NCBI GenBank assembly: GCA_963756545.1
Contig: CAVWNY010000008.1
Location: forward strand, 434,001-498,000
DNA length: 64,000 bases
Origin: DATFDN01 sp963756545
GTDB lineage: Bacteria; Pseudomonadota; Alphaproteobacteria; Acetobacterales; Acetobacteraceae
Direction of reading: 5' to 3'
In this document: positions 25,340 to 35,020 of the stretch, one piece after another
Layout of the letters: each line of letters opens with the position of its first letter
Position numbering within the stretch: position 1 is the stretch's first letter
Made by a program: the position numbers and the translations under genes
Notes under the pieces: model-generated
Database searches by the model: none
What the model saw: the letters and a program-made list of their open reading frames with translations, nothing else
Told to the model about the DNA's origin: nothing

Positions 25340-25822
25340 ATGCCATTCGATGGAAGGGAGTTCACCGGCGCGACCATCATCCCTCCCGCGCCAGCGAGTC
25401 CGCAGTCTCCCACAGTGTGGGAGCGGGTGCGGGTCGCCACCAAGTCGTTTTTCCCGCGACTGACTGCGTTGCCGCCTCTCAGGTCCTTTTCGCCCGATCC
25501 GGCGCTGCCGACCGAGGTGGCGACGGTTCAGCTCCTCTCGATCGCGCGCGCGCTGATCGCCGATGAGGAGAACTGGGTACAGGGCCGGTATGAGACGATC
25601 GATGGCCGCCGCTGCGCCGTGGGTGCCCTGCGCGTCGCGTCCCGCCTCATGGGGGTCCGCACGCCGCCGAGGGATGCCACGGGGATGCTGCTGACGGTCG
25701 CGAACGGCCGGGGCTTCAACGACATCGAGAAGATGAACGACCGCTCGACGCATGCGCAGGTGCTGACCGCCTTCGACGAGGCGATCACCCGTGCGCAGGC
25801 CCGGCAGACGGCCCTGGGCTGA
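25340..25822 (+). CDS. DUF6197-like hypothetical protein
   Basis: The 160-residue product has a variable, Pro-rich N-terminal half and a conserved C-terminal half with ARALIADEENWVQGRY, RCAVGALRVASR, GFNDIEKMNDRSTH and VLTAFDEAIT. That pattern (a WxQG motif, a CAxGA motif, then FND and a final helix) is what I associate with the DUF6197 family of unknown function. It is divergent from the acyl-CoA dehydrogenase gene, and 257 bp separates it from the flippase gene. No functional inference is possible. Confidence 0.6.
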   Translation: MPFDGREFTGATIIPPAPASPQSPTVWERVRVATKSFFPRLTALPPLRSFSPDPALPTEVATVQLLSIARALIADEENWVQGRYETIDGRRCAVGALRVASRLMGVRTPPRDATGMLLTVANGRGFNDIEKMNDRSTHAQVLTAFDEAITRAQARQTALG

Positions 25823-26079
25823 AGGCGTGCGCGCCACGCCGGCTTCCGTCCCGTGGTCGGGGACGGGGCCAGCGGCGTGGCGGTTGCGCTCGCGATAGGG
25901 ATTTTCCCGTCGGGAGACGGGAAGGTCGAGCGAATGCGCGGCCAACGCACGATGCAAGTTGGCGCCGGCGCCCTTGTCGGACGCGCCGCGTCTAAATTTC
26001 GTTGCTGTGCAAGTTTGACTTGAGATAGGGTAATAACGCCCGCGCGATCCGTCCCTGATCGGGCCAAAAGCCGACCGGG

Positions 26080-27660
26080 ATGGAGGCAAGCGCTGGTGGG
26101 ATGATGTCTGGTCTGGCTGCTGCCGACAGCGAAGCGTCGGCCAAGGCGTTGTTTGCCAAGACCGCCAGGGGGACCGCCTGGGTCGTCTCCTGGCGCATGG
26201 CAACCCGCTTCTTCGGCCTGATCAGCACGCTTTGTCTGGTGCGCCTGCTGGTGCCCGCTGATTTTGGCTTGGTAACCCTCGGGGTCTCGATGGCGACGGC
26301 CGTGGATGGCCTCGCCGAGATCGGCATCCAGGATGCGCTGGTGCGCGAGCGCGCCCCCGACCGGCAGGTCTATAATACCGCCTTCACCCTGGCCGTGCTC
26401 CGCGGCGCGATCACCTCGCTCGCGATCGTGCTCGGCGCCGCGCCGATGGCGCGGTTCTTCGGCGACCCGCGGCTCGAATACGTGCTGTTCGCGCTCGCCT
26501 TCGCCGTCCTCGCCGATGCGGCCACCAATATCGGCATCGTCGATTTCCGCCGCGACTTCGCCTTCGACAAGGAGTTCAAGTTGCGCGTCGTGCCGCGGCT
26601 GGCCGGGATCGTCGTGGCGAACGGCGGCGCCTGGATTTGGCATAGCTACTGGGCATTGATCGCGGCCATCCTGATTGGCCGGCTGCTCGGCTTGGCCGCC
26701 AGCTACGCGATGCACCCGTTCCGGCCCCGGCTGACGCTGCGCGCGTGGCGGCCGCTGATCGCGTATTCAACCTGGACCTGGACGATCAGCCTTCTGGCGC
26801 TGTTCCGCGATCGGGCCGACAGCTTCGCGGTGGGCCGCATCCTGGGCCCGGCCTCGGTTGGCCTCTACGCGGTGGGGACGGAAATCGCGACGCTGCCAAC
26901 GACGGAGCTGATCGAGCCGCTCTGCCGCGCCGCCTTTTCCGGCTTTGCCGAGGCCCGGCGGACCGATGCGCCGGCCGGTCAGACCTATCTGCGCGTGGTC
27001 GGTACCGCAGCGATCGTCACGATCCCGGCCGGCATCGGGATCGCACTTGTCGCCGATCCGCTAGTGCGGGTTGCATTCGGCGCGAACTGGCTTGCGGCGG
27101 TCCCGGTCGTCCGCATTCTCGGCGGCATTTCGATTGTCGCCGTGTTCGGTTACATCGGAATGGTGCTGCTGAGCGCCCATGGCCGGCTGAAGCTGGTGTT
27201 TCGTGCGGGTGTGGCGGGCATGTGCGTTCGCGTCGGCCTGCTGATCGCGGTGGCGCCGCGTTTTGGCCTCCCCGGCGTCGCGGCGGCGGCGGCGCTGGGG
27301 ATGGCGACCGAGCAGGGCGTGCTGACATGGACGACGCTGCGCGACGCCCGGTTGCGGTCGGCCGATCTCATCCGGCATGTCTGGCGCCCGGCGCTGGCCG
27401 GCGCGGCAATGGCCTGCGTGCTCCTGAGCAGCGGTCTCCTCGTGGAGCGCGCGGTCGCCGAGCCGGCCGCGATCGGCCCCGACCTGCTGCTGCCCGCCGT
27501 GGCGGGAGCCGCCGTCTACGCCGCCGCCCTGATCGCGCTCTGGTTCCTGTGCGGCCGGCCGGCCGGGGCCGAGCAGGATTTCGCGGCGCTGATCGCGCGC
27601 GCCGCGCGCCCGGCGCGGTCGATGTTCCGCATTCCGCGCCTTCGCCTGAAGCGGTCCTGA
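26080..27660 (+). CDS. Lipopolysaccharide/oligosaccharide flippase (MOP superfamily)
   Basis: A 526-residue polytopic membrane protein of the polysaccharide transport (Wzx/MOP) family, which flips undecaprenyl-linked oligosaccharides across the inner membrane. Around 12-14 hydrophobic segments are visible, beginning with the typical TARGTAWVVSWRMATRFFGLISTLCLVRLL split over the first helix, and a PADFGLVTLGVSM motif follows. Starts at 26080, 26101 or 26104 are all possible; none has a strong ribosome site at ideal spacing. It stands alone and its stop abuts the end of convergent valS (TGATCA). Confidence 0.85.
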   Translation: MEASAGGMMSGLAAADSEASAKALFAKTARGTAWVVSWRMATRFFGLISTLCLVRLLVPADFGLVTLGVSMATAVDGLAEIGIQDALVRERAPDRQVYNTAFTLAVLRGAITSLAIVLGAAPMARFFGDPRLEYVLFALAFAVLADAATNIGIVDFRRDFAFDKEFKLRVVPRLAGIVVANGGAWIWHSYWALIAAILIGRLLGLAASYAMHPFRPRLTLRAWRPLIAYSTWTWTISLLALFRDRADSFAVGRILGPASVGLYAVGTEIATLPTTELIEPLCRAAFSGFAEARRTDAPAGQTYLRVVGTAAIVTIPAGIGIALVADPLVRVAFGANWLAAVPVVRILGGISIVAVFGYIGMVLLSAHGRLKLVFRAGVAGMCVRVGLLIAVAPRFGLPGVAAAAALGMATEQGVLTWTTLRDARLRSADLIRHVWRPALAGAAMACVLLSSGLLVERAVAEPAAIGPDLLLPAVAGAAVYAAALIALWFLCGRPAGAEQDFAALIARAARPARSMFRIPRLRLKRS

Positions 27661-30354
27661 TCACTCGATCCGCCGCAAAGCCGCCTCCAGCCGCGCCACC
27701 TCCACCCGCGCCGCCGCCAGCCGCTCGCGGTTCTCCGCGACCACCTCCTCGGGCGCGCGGCGCACGAAATCCGCGTTGTCGAGCTTTTTCGCGAATTTAT
27801 CGGCCTCCTGCGCCGCCTTTGTGCGATCCTTGCCCAGCCGCGCCCGCTCGGCCTCCACGTCGATCAGACCCAGCAACGGGATCACCAGCGTCGCCTCGTC
27901 CAGCACCGCCTGCGCCGAGCTCCTGGGCATCTCGCCCACCAGTGCCGACACCTCCGATGCCCGGGCCAGGCGGCGGATCGCCTCGATCCAGCGGGCCGCA
28001 CGGGCCATGCTCGCCGGGCTGGCGTCGCGCAGCAGGACGGGCGCGAGCGTCGCCGGAGGCACGTTCATCTCCGCGCGCACCGCGCGCACTTCGCCGATCA
28101 GCCGCACCACCCAGTCGAGTTCGCCCCGCGCCTCCTCCGCCCCCGCGACCTCGACCGGCGCCGGCCAGGGCGCGCGGACCAGGCTGCACGGGGCGCCGTA
28201 GCCAAAGCGGTCCCACAGCTCCTCGGTGACGAACGGGATCGCCGGGTGCAGCAGCCGCAGCAGCACGCCGAGCACATGCGCCGCCGCCCCGCGCACCTCG
28301 CGCGCCGCCCCGCCGTCACCCTCGGCGAGCACGGGCTTGGCGAACTCCAGGAACCAGTCGCAAAAGCTGTTCCAGGTAAACCGGTAGAGCGTGCCTGCGT
28401 ACTCGTCGATCCGATAGGCCGCCAGCGCCGCGGTGGCCTCCACGATCGCGCGGTTGGCGGCATCCAGGATCCAGCGCGACAGCGGCAGTCGCGCCGCCAT
28501 CGGATCAAAGCCGGGATCGGGGCGGATCGCGTTCATCTCGCAAAAACGCGCGGCGTTCCACAGTTTGGTGACAAAGCCCCGATAACTCTCGACGCGCGCC
28601 GCGTTCAGCTTCACGTCGCGTCCCGGCCCGGTGAGCGCGCAGATCGTGAAGCGCAGCGCGTCGGCGCCGTAGCGGTCGATCAGCTCCAGCGGGTCGATGG
28701 CGTTGCCCTTGGACTTCGACATCTTCTGGCCGCGCTCGTCGCGCACCAGCCCGTGGATGTAGACGTCGCGGAACGGCACATCCTCCATGAAGTGCAGCCC
28801 AAGCATCATCATCCGGGCGACCCAGAAGAAGATGATATCGAAGCCCGTCACCAGCACGTCGGTCGGATAGTAGCGCGCAAGTTCCGCCGTCCGCTCCGGC
28901 CAGCCGAGCGTCGTGAACGGCCAGAGCCCGGAGCTGAACCAGGTGTCCAGCACGTCCTCGTCCTGGCTCAGCGCCATGTCCGCACCATAGACCGTGCGCG
29001 CGGCGTGGCGCGCCTCCGCCTCGGTTTCGGCGACGAAGACCGCGCCGTCGGGGCCGTACCAGGCGGGAATGCGGTGTCCCCACCAGAGCTGGCGGCTGAT
29101 GCACCAGGGCTGGATGTCGCGCAACCAGGCGAAGAACGTGTTCTCCCACTGTTTCGGCACGAACCGCGTGCAGCCCTGCTCCACCGCCGCGATCGCCGGC
29201 CTGGCGAGCTCGGCGGCATTGCAGAACCACTGCGTCGTCAGCAGCGGCTCGATCGGCACGCCGGAACGGTCGCCGTGCGGCACCTGATGCACATGCGGCT
29301 CGGCCTTCTCCAACAGTCCCAGCCGCTCCAGCTCGGCCACGATCGCGGCGCGCGCGTCGTGCCGGTCCCGACCCTCCAGGGTCCGCGGGAACGCCGGATC
29401 GGCGACTCCCTCGACGGGGGCGATCGCGTCGGCGATCTCGGCCAGGCTCACGCGGCCATGGCGATCGAGTACCGAGGGCATCGGCAGCGCATGGCGCTCG
29501 CCCACCGCGAAATCGTTGAAGTCGTGCGCCGGCGTGATCTTCACAGCCCCCGAACCCTTCTCGGGATCGGAGTGCTCGTCGCCGACGATCGGCAGGCGCC
29601 GCCCGACGAGAGGCAGGATCGCATGGCGGCCGATCAGGCCGCGCCAGCGCGGGTCCTCGGGATGCACCGCGATCGCCGTGTCGCCCAGCATCGTCTCGGG
29701 CCGCGTCGTGGCGACCGCGATGAAGCGCCCCGGCTCGCCTTCGATGGGATAGCGGATATGCCAGAGGTGCCCGCGCACCTCCTGATTCTCCACCTCCAGA
29801 TCGGAAATCGCCGACTGGAACTTGGGGTCCCAGTTCACCAGCCTCCGGTCGCGGTAGATCAGACCCTGGCGATACAGGGTCACGAACACCTTCCGCACCG
29901 CCGCCGACAGCCCCTCGTCCATGGTGAACCGCTCGCGCCGCCAGTCGAGCGAGGCCCCGAGGCGGCGGAGCTGGCGGGTAATCGTGCCGCCCAACTCCGC
30001 CTTCCAGCGCCACACGCGCTCCACGAACGCCGCGCGCCCGATCGCCTGCCGGCTGGTCTGCTCCTCGGCCAGCAGCCGCTCGACGACCATCTGCGTCGCG
30101 ATCCCGGCGTGGTCGGTGCCGGGCTGCCAGAGCACGTCCCGCCCCTGCATCCTCCGCCAGCGAACCAGCACGTCCTGCACCGTGAAGGTGAGCGCGTGGC
30201 CCATGTGCAGGCTGCCCGTGACGTTGGGCGGCGGGATCATGATGGTGAACGGGGCGGCGGGGGAGGCGGGATCGCAGGCGAACGCGCCCGCGCGCTCCCA
30301 GCCTTCATAAAGTCGCGGCTCGATCTCGCGGGGGGAGTAGGTCTTGTCCAACAT
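27661..30354 (-). CDS. valS: Valyl-tRNA synthetase
   Basis: A class I aminoacyl-tRNA synthetase of 897 residues that charges tRNA-Val. It shows the HIGH-type signature (NVTGSLHMGHAL) near residue 45, the editing domain in the middle (RPETMLGDTAIAVHPEDPR), the KMSKS loop (GQKMSKSKGNAIDP) and a C-terminal coiled coil (LGKDRTKAAQEADKFAKKL). I use the ATG at 30354 (MLDKTYSPREIEPRLYEGWE), the conventional start. It follows popZ by 49 bp, a conserved alphaproteobacterial neighbourhood. Confidence 0.97.
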   Translation of the reverse strand: MLDKTYSPREIEPRLYEGWERAGAFACDPASPAAPFTIMIPPPNVTGSLHMGHALTFTVQDVLVRWRRMQGRDVLWQPGTDHAGIATQMVVERLLAEEQTSRQAIGRAAFVERVWRWKAELGGTITRQLRRLGASLDWRRERFTMDEGLSAAVRKVFVTLYRQGLIYRDRRLVNWDPKFQSAISDLEVENQEVRGHLWHIRYPIEGEPGRFIAVATTRPETMLGDTAIAVHPEDPRWRGLIGRHAILPLVGRRLPIVGDEHSDPEKGSGAVKITPAHDFNDFAVGERHALPMPSVLDRHGRVSLAEIADAIAPVEGVADPAFPRTLEGRDRHDARAAIVAELERLGLLEKAEPHVHQVPHGDRSGVPIEPLLTTQWFCNAAELARPAIAAVEQGCTRFVPKQWENTFFAWLRDIQPWCISRQLWWGHRIPAWYGPDGAVFVAETEAEARHAARTVYGADMALSQDEDVLDTWFSSGLWPFTTLGWPERTAELARYYPTDVLVTGFDIIFFWVARMMMLGLHFMEDVPFRDVYIHGLVRDERGQKMSKSKGNAIDPLELIDRYGADALRFTICALTGPGRDVKLNAARVESYRGFVTKLWNAARFCEMNAIRPDPGFDPMAARLPLSRWILDAANRAIVEATAALAAYRIDEYAGTLYRFTWNSFCDWFLEFAKPVLAEGDGGAAREVRGAAAHVLGVLLRLLHPAIPFVTEELWDRFGYGAPCSLVRAPWPAPVEVAGAEEARGELDWVVRLIGEVRAVRAEMNVPPATLAPVLLRDASPASMARAARWIEAIRRLARASEVSALVGEMPRSSAQAVLDEATLVIPLLGLIDVEAERARLGKDRTKAAQEADKFAKKLDNADFVRRAPEEVVAENRERLAAARVEVARLEAALRRIE

Positions 30355-30403
30355 GCGGGCGTTGAACGCCGCGCGCGGCGCCGCGGTCAAGCCCCGTGAC
30401 GCG

Positions 30404-30956
30404 CTAATGGGTCGCCCGGCCGACCACCCGCTCGATCTCGGCGCGCACCAGCCGCTCGACCAGCGGCGGCAGGTGCGTGTCGAGCCACTCCTTCATCAGC
30501 GGGCGCAGTTCGGCCCGGACCGAGATCCACGATGGTGGGGCCGCCAGCATGGACCTGCGTGTCGCGCTCGGTCGTCAACGTGGCGACCAGCCCGGCGACC
30601 GAGGCGGCGGCGGCGCGCGCCGTCTCCGGGCCGACCAGGCCCGATTCCCCACCGGGCGCGACCTGCGCAATCGGTTCCGAAGGCTCGACCGGCGTGACCG
30701 GCTGCGATGTCGGCATGGGTGCAATCGCGGGTGGTTCGGGCACCAGCATCGAGGGCTCCAACAGCAACACGTCGTCGCCGGAATGATCGTTTCCGCGTTC
30801 GCTATTCCTGTCGGGCTCGATCAGAGCCGGCGGGCCAGATGGCCCAGGCTTCGCGTCGGTTGGTTGCTCATCCTCGCTCAGGATGCGCCGGATCGAGGCA
30901 AGGATGTCCTCCATCGAGGGATCGCCGGCCGGTTCGGGCTTCTGAGGCGCGCTCAT
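30404..30956 (-). CDS. popZ: Polar organising protein PopZ-like (DUF2497), with one-base frameshift
   Basis: PopZ-type proteins form a polar microdomain that anchors chromosome and regulators in alphaproteobacteria. The N-terminus has the conserved MEDILASIRRILSEDE helix, followed by a long acidic Pro-rich linker. The conserved C-terminal helices (LRPLMKEWLDTHLPPLVERL, then VRAEIERVV) appear in another frame after position about 30520, where GATCTCGGTCC should read GATCTCGTCC. With that base removed the protein is 183 residues and stops at 30404. The frameshift is probably a consensus error. Its start overlaps the tolC stop as ATGA. Confidence 0.82.
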
Positions 30957-32464
30957 CGCCCGCTCCCGTGTTCGTAGAGCCGTGTCTCGCTAGGTCCGCT
31001 GACGCCGAACCACTTGTTCTTCACCGCCTGATAATAAGCCGTGTCGTCGTAGAAGTTCACGGGCAATGCGAGGTCTCGCGCGGTCAGCCGGCCGATGGCC
31101 GACGCGACGCCATAGGAGGCGGTGACGATGTTCGCCAGATTCTGCACCAGGGCGAGCCGGGAGTTCAGCAGTGTCTGCTGCTGGATCAGCACGTCCAGGG
31201 TGGTGGCGGTGCCGACGAGCGCCTGCCGCTCCACGCCCTCCACGGCCACCTGGTTGGCCTGCACCGCCGCCCGGCTGCTGTCGGCCGAGGCGCGCGCGGC
31301 CTCCAGCGTCTGCCACGCCTGCACGGCGTTCTGCACCGCCGTCCGCCGCGCGTCGGCGACCAGCCGATCCTGCTGCGTGACCATCTCGCGCGCCTGGCGC
31401 ACGGCGGAATATTCAGTGCCGCCCTGATAAATCGGCACCGAGAGGTTCGCCAGCACCTGATAGCCGTTCGATTGGAAGTTGCGCAGGCTGGCGTTGTTCG
31501 ACTGGAATGCCTGGCCTTGCAGGCTGAGCTGCGGGAGCAGCGCGCCGAATGCGACGTCCACTGCATTGCGCGCGCCGGCCAGGTTGAACAGCGCCGCAAT
31601 CACCGCGGGATTGTTGTCCTGCGCCGTCATGGATGCCTGCTGCTCGTTGCGCACGGGCAGCTTCAGCGGCTGCGGCGCCACGAGGTCGGGGGGCGGGGGG
31701 GCGCCAATCGCGCGGAGATAGGTCGCCTCGGCCGTGAGCACGCTGCCCGCCGCGGTCAGCCGCGTCGACGTGGCGCTGGCCAGCGCCGCCTGCGCCTGCG
31801 CGACGTCGGTCTGCGTGACTTCCCCCACGTGGAAGCGGTCTTGCGTGGCCCTGAGCTGCTGGGCCAGCACCTGTTCGTTGTTGAGCTGGATCTGGGCAAC
31901 CTGGCGGGCCTGGACGACCCCGACATAGGCGTTGACGGTGTCGCTGAACGCCGTCTCCTCCTGTCCGATCAGATTTGCCCGCCCGGCGAAGACCGCGTTC
32001 TTGGCCCGATGCACCGTGGCGTTGATGCGCCCGCCCGTGTACAAGGGCTGCGTCAAGGTCGCCTGCGCGGTGGCGATAGTGCGATCCGTCCGTGATTTCT
32101 CGTTACTGCCCGCGAGAAACTCGCGTGTCAGGCCGTCGCCGTAGCCGACGCCCCCGGAAACGGTCACCGTGGGGCGCCAACCAGCCAGCGCCTGCGGCAC
32201 GCCTTCGTCGGTGGCGCGCAGGCTCGCGCGTTGGGCGAGCAAGGCAGGATTGTACGAATAAGTAGCGACCAGCGCCTCGGCCAAGGTGCGGGGCGGTTTG
32301 CCGGGGACCGCCGTGGGCGTCACCGTGCCGCGCGCGGGCCGGGCCACCGCCCTGACATCGTGCGCTCGGGGCGACGCCGTGGTGCCGCTCGGGCCGGGCT
32401 GCGCCCGCACCGGGACGGCGAGCAGCAAGGACATGCCGATCAGCAGGGCAGGGCGCAGACGCAT
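30953..32464 (-). CDS. tolC: TolC family outer-membrane efflux protein
   Basis: A 503-residue outer-membrane channel of the TolC family, the exit duct of RND efflux pumps and type I secretion. A signal peptide is visible (LLIGMSLLLAVPVRAQ). Both halves contain the TolC repeat pattern, for example TLAEALVATYSYNPALLAQR and LTQPLYTGGRIN in the first half and LSVPIYQGGTEYSAVRQARE in the second. GGAGG lies 8 bases before the ATG. It starts a short operon with popZ and probably valS. Confidence 0.92.
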   Translation of the reverse strand: MRLRPALLIGMSLLLAVPVRAQPGPSGTTASPRAHDVRAVARPARGTVTPTAVPGKPPRTLAEALVATYSYNPALLAQRASLRATDEGVPQALAGWRPTVTVSGGVGYGDGLTREFLAGSNEKSRTDRTIATAQATLTQPLYTGGRINATVHRAKNAVFAGRANLIGQEETAFSDTVNAYVGVVQARQVAQIQLNNEQVLAQQLRATQDRFHVGEVTQTDVAQAQAALASATSTRLTAAGSVLTAEATYLRAIGAPPPPDLVAPQPLKLPVRNEQQASMTAQDNNPAVIAALFNLAGARNAVDVAFGALLPQLSLQGQAFQSNNASLRNFQSNGYQVLANLSVPIYQGGTEYSAVRQAREMVTQQDRLVADARRTAVQNAVQAWQTLEAARASADSSRAAVQANQVAVEGVERQALVGTATTLDVLIQQQTLLNSRLALVQNLANIVTASYGVASAIGRLTARDLALPVNFYDDTAYYQAVKNKWFGVSGPSETRLYEHGSGR

Positions 32465-32552
32465 TGAAAGAACCTCCGCTGGGCGCCAAGCCCGAAACCG
32501 CGCCGATGGCCTCGATTTGCCACAGGCACGGGTCGAACGCCAAGCACAAGGT

Positions 32553-32922
32553 TCAGACGTGGAAGCTCTCGCCGCAGCCGCAGCGGCCCTTCTCGTTCGG
32601 ATTGGTGAACGTGAACCCGGACGTGAGCGCCTTCGTCTCGTAGTCCATCACCGTGCCGATCAGGAAGAGGCTGGCCTTGCGGTCCACCAGCACGGTCACG
32701 CCGCGGTCGGCAACAACTTCGTCGCCCGGGCCGGGCGCGTCGGTCCAGGTCATGTCGTAGGACATGCCCGAGCAGCCCTTGGTCTTGACGCCGATCCGCA
32801 ACAGCCTTCCCTCCTCGCCCGGCCTCATACAGACGGCGGAGGCGATCGGCGGCGGCATCGGTCAGACGCATCAGCGGGGGCAGGGCACGGGCGGGCCTGC
32901 GGGTGGCGGTGGTGGTGCTCAT
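32553..32922 (-). CDS. sufA: A-type Fe-S carrier SufA, with one-base frameshift
   Basis: SufA passes assembled Fe-S clusters to client proteins. The N-terminal part (ATG at 32922, LTDAAADRLRRLYEAG) and the C-terminal part (LLRIGVKTKGCSGMSYDM, ending GRCGCGESFHV) lie in different frames joined near 32818-32820, where one extra C on the plus strand (CCC for CC) breaks the frame. The corrected product has 122 residues and all three cluster-binding cysteines (one in KGCSG, two in CGCG). It is the last gene of the suf operon, 23 bp after sufT. Confidence 0.85.
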
Positions 32923-32945
32923 GACATTGCTCGATATCGGTCCGC

Positions 32946-33302
32946 TCAATACATGTTCAACTGCAGCCGGGCCTCCTCGCTCATCCGGCTCGGGTCCCAG
33001 GGCGGCTCCCAGACGGTCTCCACGTCGCAATCGCTCACGCCGGGCACCGCCATGACGGCGTCGCGAACCTGCTCGGGGAGCTCCTGCGCGCTCGGGCAGG
33101 CCGGCGCGGTCAGCGTCATTTCCACCCGCACCTTGCCGTCCTCCAGCAGGTCGATCGCATAGACCAGTCCCAGTTCGTAGATGTTCACCGGGATTTCCGG
33201 GTCGTACACGCTGGCGACCGCGGCGATGACGGCGTCCTCGGTCACCTTCGGCGCGGTCTCGCCCTCGGGGGTCCAGGCGGTGTGCGAAGCCATCTCATTC
33301 AC
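32946..33302 (-). CDS. sufT: SUF-associated assembly factor SufT (DUF59/MIP18 family)
   Basis: SufT-like proteins help Fe-S maturation under high demand. The 118-residue product contains the MIP18 core with VYDPEIPVNIYELGLVYAI and the cysteine-bearing MTLTAPACPSAQELP, then a VWEPPWDPSRMSEEAR tail. The GTG at 33302 has AGGAG seven bases upstream and overlaps the end of sufU; the ATG at 33293 is also possible. Confidence 0.9.
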   Translation of the reverse strand: MNEMASHTAWTPEGETAPKVTEDAVIAAVASVYDPEIPVNIYELGLVYAIDLLEDGKVRVEMTLTAPACPSAQELPEQVRDAVMAVPGVSDCDVETVWEPPWDPSRMSEEARLQLNMY

Positions 33303-33771
33303 TGCTGGTCTCCTTGGCCCCGTCGAGGGCCGCGATCAGGGCGTGCCAGGGCAGCGTCGCGCATTTAACCCGCGACGGATACTCATGCACGCCGGACAAC
33401 GGTTCTAGCCGCTCCAGCGGCTCGGCGAGCGCACCATTCTCGCATTCCGGGCACGCGCCGGTGCGGGCCATCTCGCGGAACGCCGCGAACAACGCCCGCG
33501 CGTCGCCTGTCGGCCGGCCGGCCACCGTCTCGGCCATCAGATCGGCCGACGCAATGCTGATCGCGCAGCCGCGCGCCTCGAAGCCGGTCTCGGCGATCGC
33601 GCCTTCAGGGCCGAATTTGACGAACACCTGCACGCGATCCCCGCACATCGGGTTGTCGCCCTTCGCGGTGGCGTCGAACGCCGCGAGCCGATGGCCGTGG
33701 CGCGGCTTGCGGCCATGATCCAGGATCGTCTCCTGGTAGAGGTCGCGCAGATCGGCGAAGTCGTCACTCAC
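33295..33771 (-). CDS. sufU: Fe-S scaffold/sulfur-transfer protein SufU (NifU/IscU family)
   Basis: SufU accepts sulfur from SufS. The 158-residue product has the IscU-fold cysteines: Cys43 in NPMCGD, Cys70 or so in EARGCAIS, and a late Cys in RVKCATLPWHAL. It also has the SufU-type insertion before the third cysteine, here containing a CPEC pair. The start is GTG at 33771, overlapping the sufS stop as GTGA. Confidence 0.9.
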   Translation of the reverse strand: MSDDFADLRDLYQETILDHGRKPRHGHRLAAFDATAKGDNPMCGDRVQVFVKFGPEGAIAETGFEARGCAISIASADLMAETVAGRPTGDARALFAAFREMARTGACPECENGALAEPLERLEPLSGVHEYPSRVKCATLPWHALIAALDGAKETSSE

Positions 33772-35020
33772 GCGAAGAACTCCCGCACCCGTGCCAGCGT
33801 GTCGGCCAGCACGTCGATCTCCTGCTCGGTCGTATAGACGCCGAAGCTCGCCCGCGCGGTGCTGTCGACGCCGAAGCGGTGCATCAGCGGCTCCGCGCAA
33901 TGATTCCCGGCGCGCACCGCAATGCCCTGGCGGTCGAGCAGCGTGGCGACATCGTGGGCGTGCGCGCCGTCGAGCGTGAATGAGACGACGCCGCCGCGAT
34001 CCTGCGCGCGCCCGAGGATCCGCAGCCCCTCGATCGGCGCCAGCCGCGCGAGCGCGTGGTCGGTCAACGCCTGCTCGTGCGCCGCGATCGCTTCGTAGCC
34101 GATCGCCTGCACGTAGTCGATCGCCGCCTTCAGCCCGATGCCCTCGATGATCGCCGGGGTGCCCGCCTCGAATTTGTGCGGCACCTCGGCCCAGGTGGAA
34201 CGCTCGTAGGTGACGGAGGAGATCATCTCGCCGCCGCCCAGGAACGGCGGCATCGCGTCGAGCAATTCGCGCCTGCCGTACAGCACGCCGATGCCGGTCG
34301 GGCCGTACAGCTTGTGCCCGGTCCACGCGTAGAAGTCGCAATCCAGCGCCTGCACATCAACGCGGCGATGCACGATCGCCTGGCTGCCGTCGAGCAGCAC
34401 CTTGGCGCCCTGCCGCGTGCGCCACCGCGCACGATCCGCTCGGCCGGCGTGTAGGTGCCGAGCACGTTCGACATGTGGGTCATCGCGACCAGCCCGACCT
34501 TGCCGTCGGCGAGCAGCGCCTCGAACGCCGCCATGTCGAGCTCGCCGGCGTCGGTGATCGGGCGCGACGCGCAGCTCGATTCCCCGTTCGTCGCGCAGCA
34601 TCTGCCAGGGCACGATGTTGGAGTGGTGCTCCATTCCCGAGATCAGCACCGCCTGCCCCGGCCGCAGGATGGCGCGTCCATAGCTGTGCGCGACGAGGTT
34701 GATCGCCTCGGTGCTGTTGCGGGTGAACACGATCTCGCTGCTGTCGGCGGCGCTCATCAGGTCCGGCGACCGCTTCGCGCGCCGCCTCGTAGGCGTCGGT
34801 GGTGCGCTCGCTCATCCAATGCAGGCCGCGATGCACGTTCGCGTACTGCGTCTCCATCGCGTTCCGCATCGCCTCGATCACCGACGCGCGGCTTCTGCGC
34901 CGAGGCGGCGCTGTCGAGGAAGACCAGCGGCTTGCCGCGCACCTTCTGGCGCAGGATCGGGAAGTCCTCGCGGATGCGGGTGACATCGAGCCCGGTGATT
35001 TGGGTGATCGCATCCATCAT
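33768..35020 (-). CDS. sufS: Cysteine desulfurase SufS, frame broken by five single-base insertions
   Basis: SufS is the PLP-dependent cysteine desulfurase that supplies sulfur to the SUF system. Family segments occur in order but in shifting frames: RIREDFPILRQKVRGKPLVF, ETQYANVHRGLHWMSERTT, RNSTEAINLVAHSYG, DMAAFEALLADGKVG and then an uninterrupted run with DGSQAIVH, the PLP lysine in WTGHKLYGP and the catalytic cysteine in GNHCAEPLM. Breaks lie near 34884-34891, 34763, 34560-34562, 34425 and 34413. Each is one extra base, and removing five bases yields 415 residues, the usual size. The start ATG overlaps the sufD stop. I regard the gene as functional and the sequence as doubtful here. Confidence 0.85.

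Noticed and set aside
25304..26203. Minus-strand frame opposite the DUF6197-like gene and flippase start
   Set aside because: No family features, Arg/Pro-rich, and it crosses the region where two plus-strand genes have better coding character.
33768..35020. Programmed ribosomal frameshifting in sufS
   Set aside because: Five shifts in one gene, all of the same sign and without slippery heptamers or conserved structures, are not a plausible recoding signal. Sequence error is simpler.
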